From NCBI GenBank assembly GCA_947451565.1, contig CANFZT010000004.1:1-57298 (forward strand): a DNA stretch of 57,298 nucleotides. The letters are read 5' to 3'. The translations under genes were made by a program, and so were the position numbers. The stretch is from Comamonadaceae bacterium. GTDB lineage: Bacteria; Pseudomonadota; Gammaproteobacteria; Burkholderiales; Burkholderiaceae_C. Below the pieces are notes generated by a model, which had not been told where the DNA came from, ran no database searches, and saw only the letters and a program-made list of their open reading frames with translations. This document shows positions 50,319 through 57,298 of this stretch, piece after piece. Within the stretch, counting starts at the first letter, position 1. Each line of letters begins with the position of its first letter.

Positions 50319-50569
50319 ATTTCACCGTAGCCCCCACTTTTTCATTTGGGTCCCCCTGGCACACTTACATACCAATCTGCTCAAACGATTGTGATGCCTG
50401 TTGTCGTGGGTTCGAGCCCAGTTAGCCACCAAGGTATCTATGCGCCCTAATTGAGTGTTGAGGTTGGAGATTTATATTTCACTAGCAGCAGTGATTTAAT
50501 TTTCATTACGTTAAGCCAAACGAAAAGCAGTAGAGAGCCGCAAGACCTCTACTGCTTAATTTTTGAACC

Positions 50570-51844
50570 CTAAATGTTGCCTGTAGCAACTGCATGCAAG
50601 TTCATGGGGTACGCCGATTTTTTTGTAGCTGCTTTGACGATTGACTCTGACACCAGCTCAGCTGTCACGGCAGACAGTGTCCAACCCAAGTGCCCGTGGC
50701 CCGTGTTGTAAAACACGTTGGCGGCTTTGCCTTGACCCACGCGAGGCATCATGTTGGGCATCATGGGGCGCAGGCCTGCCCACGGCACCACAGAACGCGT
50801 ATTGATTTTTGGAAAACATTGCTCCACCCATTCAATCAACGGGCGGATGCGGTCCGCGCGAATGTCGCGGTCCACACCATTGAATTCGGCCGTGCCAGCC
50901 ACGCGGAAGCGGTTAAGGCCTAAGCGGCTGGTGACCAACTTGGTTTCGTCATCCAGCAAGCTCACGGTGGGTGCGCCCATTTGACTTTCTTCATCGTTTA
51001 AGTTGACGGTGATGGAGTAGCCTTTGACGGGGTAAATGTTCACGCGATCGCCCAGCTGTGCTGCAAAGTCACGGCTGGCCACGCCTGCACACACCACCAC
51101 ACTGTCAAAGGTGTGCACACTGGGCGTGGCGTGTTCTTGTGCCACGGTGATGACGGCTTGTTGGCCGTTGGTTTGAACCGATGTCACATCTTGGCCATAC
51201 AGCGTGTGCACGCCCAGGCGTGCAGCCGCTGCGGCAAGTCCGTTGGTGAATTTGTGAATGTCACCTGTGGCATCACTCTCGGTGAAGTAGCCACCGTAGT
51301 AGCTGCCTGCCAGGGTGGGCTCAATGGCCTTCATTTCGGCGGGGGTGACGGCATGACGTGGAAGACCACCTTTAGCTAGCATGACAGACACTTTGCCTGC
51401 ATGGTCGAAGCCTTTTTTGTCACGGTAGATGTGCAAGATGCCTTCCTTCTTCAGGTCGAAATCAATGCCTTCTTCTTGCGCCCAAGCAAACAAGTGTTGA
51501 CGAGCGGCCACCGCCAAACGTGCTGTTTCGACGGTGTTGCGTTCGTAGTGAGGCATGGCCGCAATGAACTCAGCAAACCAAGAAATTTTGTGCCAAGTGG
51601 GGGCTGGGTTGACCAGTAGCGGTGCATCACTTTTGAGCATCCACTTGAGGCCTTTGAGGATGGTGGACCAATGTGTCCAAACTTCTGCGTTGGATGCGGA
51701 GAGTTGTCCTCCGTTGGCGAACGAGGTTTCCATCGCCGCATAGCGATGGCGTTCAAACAAGGTAACAGCAAAGCCGCGTTTGGCCAAGGCATAGGCTGTT
51801 GTCACGCCCGTGATGCCGCCGCCAATAACTGCGATTGTTTTCAT
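50570..51844 (-). CDS. dadA: D-amino acid dehydrogenase-like FAD oxidoreductase
   Basis: MKTIAVIGGGITGVTTAYALAKRGFAVTLFERH; SFANGGQLSASNAEVW; C-terminal GHGHLGWTLSA. Start at internal Met of the track ORF. Confidence 0.92.
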   Translation of the reverse strand: MKTIAVIGGGITGVTTAYALAKRGFAVTLFERHRYAAMETSFANGGQLSASNAEVWTHWSTILKGLKWMLKSDAPLLVNPAPTWHKISWFAEFIAAMPHYERNTVETARLAVAARQHLFAWAQEEGIDFDLKKEGILHIYRDKKGFDHAGKVSVMLAKGGLPRHAVTPAEMKAIEPTLAGSYYGGYFTESDATGDIHKFTNGLAAAAARLGVHTLYGQDVTSVQTNGQQAVITVAQEHATPSVHTFDSVVVCAGVASRDFAAQLGDRVNIYPVKGYSITVNLNDEESQMGAPTVSLLDDETKLVTSRLGLNRFRVAGTAEFNGVDRDIRADRIRPLIEWVEQCFPKINTRSVVPWAGLRPMMPNMMPRVGQGKAANVFYNTGHGHLGWTLSAVTAELVSESIVKAATKKSAYPMNLHAVATGNI

Positions 51845-51907
51845 GATGAAGGTGCTTTCAAAAACGTCAGGGGGTTGAGCACCAATATGCCCTGTGCATG
51901 GTTGGTG

Positions 51908-52110
51908 CGCCCCCTCTGTGTTTGGACCTGAGAGATTCACGAGGTTGCTAAGCAACCATCGCTTGCTCCTTCGGTGCACTGACGGACGAATTCGTCAGCA
52001 GCTCTTCAGAGTTAGGTCATGTCACCGGTCCCTTTGCCTGAGAGTTTCCGGGGCGGTTGCTCCTTCGGCGCTGCCCAGCACGCATGGCGTTGGCAGTCTC
52101 TCCCGATGAC
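51908..52110 (-). promoter_or_regulatory. Tandem glycine riboswitch (two aptamers) upstream of dadA
   Basis: Reverse strand: cgggagagactgcc...cgccgaaggagcaaccgccccggaaactctcaggcaaagggaccggtgacat, then a second aptamer aactctgaagagc...caccgaaggagcaagc...gaatctctcaggtccaaacacagagggg. Confidence 0.93.
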
Positions 52111-52136
52111 ATGTCGACACGAGGTCGAATCAAAAA

Positions 52137-53324
52137 TCAGTGTGCGAGAAACCTTTCGACCAAGGCTATCCAAAATGCGGCACCAGGTGCAATGATTTCA
52201 TCATTGAAATCATATCCAGGGTTATGGACGTGACATGCACCACGAGTTCCCGGACCGCCATTGCCGATAAAAATGTAGCTGCCAGGTACTTTCTGCAACA
52301 TGAATGCAAAGTCCTCACTGGCTGTATAGGCAGGTCCATTGGACTCAACTTGATCTGCACCAAAAACCTTTGTGGCGACCTGCGTTGCGAATTCAGTTTC
52401 ATCGGGCGTATTCACTAGTACGGCATACCCTTCGCGCCAGTCGACGGAAGCCTGTAACCCATAGCTTTCTGCCTGAAGCTTGACCAGCGACAGAATTCGC
52501 TCTTTTAGCAAGGCTCGGACGTCTGTGTCGAGCGCTCTGATACTGAGTTCAAGCGTGGCAGTCTGCGGAATCACGTTATTGGCAATGCCGGCGTGAATGG
52601 CACCTACGGTCACCACTGCGGTTTTCTGTGGATCTACATTGCGTGATACGACAGTCTGAAGTGCCATGACGATGGAGGAGGCGGCCACCACTGAATCGGT
52701 TGACTCATGAGGAAATGCCCCATGTCCACCCCGTCCATTTATGGTGATGGTTACATTGTCACTGGAAGCCATCGCAGAACCTTTGCGAAACTCAAAGCGT
52801 CCCGCTTCAATTCCTGGCATGTTGTGCATCGCAAATACCGCGTCACATGGAAATAGATCAAACAGACCATCCTCCATCATTTTTAGCGCGCCACCGGCCC
52901 CTTCCTCAGCAGGTTGAAAAATCAAGTGGACCGTCCCATTAAATTCAAGGTCTTCAGCAATCAGCTTAGCTGCCGCTAACAGCATTGCTGTATGCCCATC
53001 ATGACCACATGCGTGCATGACCCCAGCTGTTTGACTTTTCCAAGGGCTAGAGCCCGCCTCCAGGATCGGAAGTGCATCCATGTCAGCTCGCAAGCCAATA
53101 GACTTGCCTTTGTGACCACGGCGCATAGTCCCCACAACGCCAGTGCCACCCAAACCCGTCGTCACCTCATATCCCCAACCCTTCAACTTGTTGGCGACTA
53201 AGGAGGCAGTTCGATGCTCTTCAAAGGCCAGTTCAGGGCGTGCATGAATATCGCGTCGGATCTTAATAAACTCACCGATGCGCTGCACCAGTGAATGGGC
53301 GAGATAGCTGCTTTCTTCCATCAA
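52137..53324 (-). CDS. M20-family amidohydrolase (hippurate hydrolase-like)
   Basis: IRRDIHARPELAFEEHRTASLV; GLRADMDALPI; MHACGHDGHTAMLL; GRGGHGAFPHESTDSV. Confidence 0.94.
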   Translation of the reverse strand: MMEESSYLAHSLVQRIGEFIKIRRDIHARPELAFEEHRTASLVANKLKGWGYEVTTGLGGTGVVGTMRRGHKGKSIGLRADMDALPILEAGSSPWKSQTAGVMHACGHDGHTAMLLAAAKLIAEDLEFNGTVHLIFQPAEEGAGGALKMMEDGLFDLFPCDAVFAMHNMPGIEAGRFEFRKGSAMASSDNVTITINGRGGHGAFPHESTDSVVAASSIVMALQTVVSRNVDPQKTAVVTVGAIHAGIANNVIPQTATLELSIRALDTDVRALLKERILSLVKLQAESYGLQASVDWREGYAVLVNTPDETEFATQVATKVFGADQVESNGPAYTASEDFAFMLQKVPGSYIFIGNGGPGTRGACHVHNPGYDFNDEIIAPGAAFWIALVERFLAH

Positions 53325-53333
53325 GCGCTTTCG

Positions 53334-54320
53334 TTATTGGGGCTGTAGGCGCATTGATTTGGCAATGGCTTGGTATTTGGCCGTGTTGTCTGCGTAAAGC
53401 TTGCCCAATGCTGTCAAAGATTGCGGACGTGGGACGATCATGGCTTGGGCTTCCAATGCGCTCTTGACCGTTGGATCAGTTGCCACTTCACTCAAAGCTT
53501 TGTGCAAAGCCTGAACCACTGGCTCTGGCGTATCTTTATGCACGAAGTAGCCTGCCCAGGTATCAAAGACAAAACCCTTGAGCGCTTTGCTTTCATTCAA
53601 TGTAGGCACCTTGCTAAACATCGTTTGTCGCTCGGCTGAAAGCACAGCAGGCGCTTTGAGCTTGCCATCCTCCACCAGTTGAACCTGGCCTTTGCCATAA
53701 GGTGTCATAAAAATATCGACTTGGCCACCCATTAAGTCTTGTACAGCGGGTGCCCCGCCTTTATAGGGAACATGCGTCATGGGAACACCTGTGACCGATG
53801 ACATGTGCTCACCCAACAAGTGATAAAGGGAACCCGGGCCAACACTCGCATAGGTTAAAGGTTTCCCTTCTGCCGCCGCTTTTTTGGCATAGGCAAGCAA
53901 TTCATCGCCATTAGCGGCCGGAAAATCTTTACGTGCGAGCATCACAAGCGGATTGATGGTGATCATCTGAACAAGGCGAAAGTCTTCAGGCTTGTACTTG
54001 ATCGCAGCGTTCGACAAAGGCGCCAAGATCAATTCATTGGGCGATCCCTGAAGAATCATGTGCCCATCAGCGGGGCTGTTCAAAACCTTTTGGCCTGCAA
54101 TACCACCACTGGCACCGCCCAGATTTTCAACAATCACCGTCTGTCCAAAGTGTTTAGACAACGTGTTGTTCAGTGTCCGTGCAATGACATCCGACACCCC
54201 ACCCGCAGGGTATGGAACCATCAAAGTGACGGTCTTGGTCGGAAAGTTCTGGGCACATACCGCACCACACAAGACCAACGAACTGAGCACACTGGATACG
54301 ACTTTAAAAGTAAATCTCAT
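53334..54320 (-). CDS. Bug-family substrate-binding protein
   Basis: FPTKTVTLMVPYPAGGVSDVIARTLNNTLSKHFGQTVIVENLGGASGGIAGQKVLNSPADGHMIL; signal peptide from MRFTFKVV. Confidence 0.94.
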   Translation of the reverse strand: MRFTFKVVSSVLSSLVLCGAVCAQNFPTKTVTLMVPYPAGGVSDVIARTLNNTLSKHFGQTVIVENLGGASGGIAGQKVLNSPADGHMILQGSPNELILAPLSNAAIKYKPEDFRLVQMITINPLVMLARKDFPAANGDELLAYAKKAAAEGKPLTYASVGPGSLYHLLGEHMSSVTGVPMTHVPYKGGAPAVQDLMGGQVDIFMTPYGKGQVQLVEDGKLKAPAVLSAERQTMFSKVPTLNESKALKGFVFDTWAGYFVHKDTPEPVVQALHKALSEVATDPTVKSALEAQAMIVPRPQSLTALGKLYADNTAKYQAIAKSMRLQPQ

Positions 54321-54431
54321 CACAAACTCCAATTCAAAAGAAAAGAACATGGCTTCATGCTAATGATCGAAGAAGGTGATGTCCAATGCATTGTTGGTAC
54401 TATCTATGAAACCTAAAAAGCATTGATAACC

Positions 54432-55310
54432 ATGACGCTTGTTCAAATTCGCCAATTCATCGCTTTGGCAAGAGCCGGATCCTTTGTCAAAGCCGCGGAC
54501 GCGTTAAACATGACCCAACCAGCTTTGAGTCGAAGCATCAAGTCGTTGGAAGATGAGTTTGGGAAGTTATTGTTTGATCGGATCGGCAAGCGTATTGAGC
54601 TCAATTCGTTTGGGCATGATGTGCTGGCTCGCAGCCACACTCTCATGGAATACGTGCAGCAGCTTAAAGAATGTGGTCGCAGTCTGAGTGCTGGCGACAG
54701 TGGTCGCATTCGCTTGGGCCTGAGTTCCGGACCGGGAGCCATGCTCAGCACGCCCATCTTGGCCCATTTCGGGACTAATTTCCCGAACTTTCATATCGAA
54801 ATTGTCCGATCGAACACTGCTAGCTTGGCCCAAATGCTCCGAGACCGTTTGATAGATGTCGCCGTATTAGACATACGCGCACTGAGACCGACACCGGATC
54901 TGCGAGTCACACAAATTGCTGAAATGGAGGGCGTGTTTATGTGTCGACCAGATCATCCCCTTGCAGGCAAAAAAAAGGTCGTCTTCGCGGATCTCAAAGC
55001 CTACCCCGTAGCCTCAACCCCCTTAAGTGAAGAAGCTGCAAGAATCATGGTCGAGAGATATGGCGAAATCGCACATCCAGATGTTTTGGTGAAGCTGCAA
55101 AGCGATGAAATTTCACACCTCATTCAAGTCGCACAACAAACAAATGCGGTCTTACTTGCAATTCGCGCCTCGGCCCCTGACTTTGTTGAGTTGCCAATTC
55201 AACCAGCGCTTCGGATCAAAGCTAGATTCGGTCTGGTCACGGTGGCCAACAAAGCCGAAGCACTTTTCCTCCCTGAAATCAGGCAACTAATGCGCATGGT
55301 CATGCCGTAG
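54432..55310 (+). CDS. LysR-family transcriptional regulator
   Basis: MTLVQIRQFIALARAGSFVKAADALNMTQPALSRSIKSLEDEFGKLLFDRIGKRIELNSFG. Confidence 0.95.
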   Translation: MTLVQIRQFIALARAGSFVKAADALNMTQPALSRSIKSLEDEFGKLLFDRIGKRIELNSFGHDVLARSHTLMEYVQQLKECGRSLSAGDSGRIRLGLSSGPGAMLSTPILAHFGTNFPNFHIEIVRSNTASLAQMLRDRLIDVAVLDIRALRPTPDLRVTQIAEMEGVFMCRPDHPLAGKKKVVFADLKAYPVASTPLSEEAARIMVERYGEIAHPDVLVKLQSDEISHLIQVAQQTNAVLLAIRASAPDFVELPIQPALRIKARFGLVTVANKAEALFLPEIRQLMRMVMP

Positions 55311-55352
55311 TGATGTGGCTTGGCTATGTTTACTCTCGCTGAAACGGTTCGT

Positions 55353-56258
55353 TTAGTTGTCAGAAAACAAGCGAACAATTAATTGCCTGAGCCACATGTT
55401 TGCAGGTTCACGGTTGTACTTGGCGTGCCAAAAAAGATTGATGGCGATTTCAGGTAGTTTTACCGGCAGAGGTGAGGTGACGAGATTGAACGGGCCCTCG
55501 CACTTAAACGAAAAACGCTCTGGAACTGTTGCGATTAGATCTGAGCTCTGAAGAATGTGTCCAACCGCTACAAAATGAGGGACGTGTAAGCGGATATCTC
55601 GTTTGATTTTTTTTCGCTCCATTAACTCATCGACTTCACCGTGACCTGTGTTGACGGATGTGACGCCAACATGTCCAAGAGCTTTGAAGTGTTCCATTGA
55701 AATCGGATTTTTTGCAGTGGGATGGCCTTTGCGAAACATGCACACATAGCGCTGTTTAAAGAGGCGACGCTGAAAGAAACCTGTCGTCAAACTTGGAATT
55801 AACCCGATCGCTAAGTCAACGCTACCTGCCTCCATTTCCTCACGTAGGTTGCCAGCGTTATTTCTTAATGTGCTGATCTTGATGTGTGGAGCTAGTCGCG
55901 AAAGCTCATCCATGAGCGTTGGCATAAAGTAAATTTCGCCTATGTCAGTAATCGCTAAAGTGAATGTGCGCTGACTGGTCGCTGGGTCAAAAGAGTCACG
56001 GTGATTAAGTGCATTTTGTAAAGCGCCTAAGGCGTAACCCACTGGCTCCGCTAGATGCATTGCGTATGGGGTTGGTTCCATACCTTTCGCAGTTCTAACG
56101 AACAATTCATCGTTCAATAAAGACCTAAGCCTTTTCAGTGCATTACTGACGGCAGGCTGGGTTAACCCTAGCTTATCTGCGGAAGTTGATACCCGCCTAT
56201 CTAAGAGTAACTGGTTGAAGACGACCAAAAGGTTGAGGTCGATTTGCCTTAGATCCAT
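55353..56258 (-). CDS. LysR-family regulator of the NahR/NagR type
   Basis: MDLRQIDLNLLVVFNQLLLDRRVSTSADKLGLTQPAVSNALKRLRSLLNDELFVRTAKGMEPTPYAMHLAEPV; FTLAITDIGEIYFMPTLMDEL; LPEIAINLFWHAKYNREPANMWLRQL, strongly resembling NahR/NagR. Confidence 0.9.
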   Translation of the reverse strand: MDLRQIDLNLLVVFNQLLLDRRVSTSADKLGLTQPAVSNALKRLRSLLNDELFVRTAKGMEPTPYAMHLAEPVGYALGALQNALNHRDSFDPATSQRTFTLAITDIGEIYFMPTLMDELSRLAPHIKISTLRNNAGNLREEMEAGSVDLAIGLIPSLTTGFFQRRLFKQRYVCMFRKGHPTAKNPISMEHFKALGHVGVTSVNTGHGEVDELMERKKIKRDIRLHVPHFVAVGHILQSSDLIATVPERFSFKCEGPFNLVTSPLPVKLPEIAINLFWHAKYNREPANMWLRQLIVRLFSDN

Positions 56259-56273
56259 GAAGCCTCCATATTA

Positions 56274-56286
56274 TTCACATTGGTGA
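56274..56286. promoter_or_regulatory. Putative LysR operator (T-N11-A)
   Basis: TTCACATTGGTGA with TCAC/GTGA arms in the divergent intergenic region between the NahR-like gene and the reductase. Confidence 0.4.
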
Positions 56287-56371
56287 TTCTATATATCAGA
56301 CTTGGTGCATTTACTTATAAAGGTGACCTATCCAGAATTGCGCTAATTCGTAAATGAGATGGACGTAATTG

Positions 56372-57298
56372 ATGGAACTCTTGGTGCAACCTAATGACAT
56401 TCGCTTGAGCATTCAAAGCGGTCAGAACTTGCTTGACGTTCTCAAAGACAACGCCATTCCCATCTCCTACAGCTGCATGTCAGGTCGTTGCGGTACATGT
56501 CGTTGCAAAGTTATCAAGGGACAAGTGCAGCACAGTGGCCCTGAGGCTGGGCGCCCGCAGCTCGACAGTGATCCATATGTTTTGGCATGTCAGTCTGTAC
56601 TGACTGAGAGTTGTGCGATTGAGATCCCAGACATTGATGAGGTCGTCATACATCCAGCCAAGATCATCAAAGGAACTGTTGTTTCGATTGAAGAATTGAC
56701 ACATGACATACGTCGTGTGCGCATCAAGCCCGCTAAGCCACTTGGGTTCTCTCCCGGTCAATATGCGACCCTGCAATTTACGCCGGATCACATCAGACCC
56801 TATTCATGGGCGGGCCTTCCTGGTGATGAAGAAATGGAATTTCAAATCCGCCAAGTTCCCGGTGGCCGCGTGACTGAGTTTGTATTCATGAAGCTTGCCG
56901 TGGGAGATGCCATCCGCGTAAGTGGTCCACTTGGTACAGCTTATTTACGCAAGAAGCATGAAGGGCCAATCTTGTGTGTTGGCGGCGGTACTGGCATTGC
57001 CCCTGTGATCTCGATTGTCAGAGGTGCTATCGAAGCAGGTATGAAGAATCCGATTCACTTGTATTTTGGAGTGAGGAGTCAGGAAGATCTTTATGACGCA
57101 GAGCGTTTGACAAAGCTCGCTGCCGAGCATGGCTCAATGAAAGTCAACATTGTTGTGGCTACTGGCCCAGTGGAAAACGCGCAACAAAGCGGCTTGGTCA
57201 CTGATGCAATCAAAAACGATTTCCCAAATCTCAAAGGCTTTTGCGCATATTTCTGCGGCGCCCCAGCCATGGTCGAAGCATTGAACTCACTGGCAAAA
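56372..57298 (+). CDS. 2Fe-2S ferredoxin-NAD(P)H reductase of an aromatic oxygenase system (naphthalene dioxygenase reductase-like); open at right edge
   Basis: Translation [50 protein letters not shown]...[10 protein letters not shown]...[24 protein letters not shown]...[12 protein letters not shown]; absent from the ORF track because no stop is reached. Confidence 0.9.
   Translation, partial: MELLVQPNDIRLSIQSGQNLLDVLKDNAIPISYSCMSGRCGTCRCKVIKGQVQHSGPEAGRPQLDSDPYVLACQSVLTESCAIEIPDIDEVVIHPAKIIKGTVVSIEELTHDIRRVRIKPAKPLGFSPGQYATLQFTPDHIRPYSWAGLPGDEEMEFQIRQVPGGRVTEFVFMKLAVGDAIRVSGPLGTAYLRKKHEGPILCVGGGTGIAPVISIVRGAIEAGMKNPIHLYFGVRSQEDLYDAERLTKLAAEHGSMKVNIVVATGPVENAQQSGLVTDAIKNDFPNLKGFCAYFCGAPAMVEALNSLAK

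Overview
The window is a chromosomal segment, probably from a Comamonadaceae-like betaproteobacterium (lineage inferred from gene content and order only). Two housekeeping blocks flank accessory DNA. Left block: rplY(partial)-prs-tRNA-Gln-ispE-lolB-TPR-mutM-mutY-rapZ-recN-nadK-hrcA. Right block: greB-spoT/relA-rpoZ-gmk-yicC-rph-rdgB-hemW-tRNA-Ser. The accessory DNA holds: (1) a sensor kinase/response regulator followed by a two-partner-secretion pair with a 3962-aa MBG/YDG-repeat exoprotein; (2) a tRNA-Ile2(CAU) gene split in the anticodon loop by a 206-nt Azoarcus-type group I intron, which the ORF track does not show; (3) a Rieske oxygenase / CoA-transferase / HMGL-lyase catabolic cluster with orphan Bug substrate-binding proteins and a LeuCD-like plus isocitrate-lyase-family trio; (4) dadA behind a tandem glycine riboswitch; (5) a NahR/NagR-like LysR regulator divergent from a ferredoxin reductase cut by the right edge. 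The observations most worth following up are the intron and its empty 43-nt twin target in a second tRNA gene of the same window, the decayed HTH ORF next to the intron-bearing tRNA, the ten-copy octapeptide repeat at the exoprotein C-terminus, and the putative alkylmalate-type catabolic gene set. Nothing here was checked with database or folding tools.
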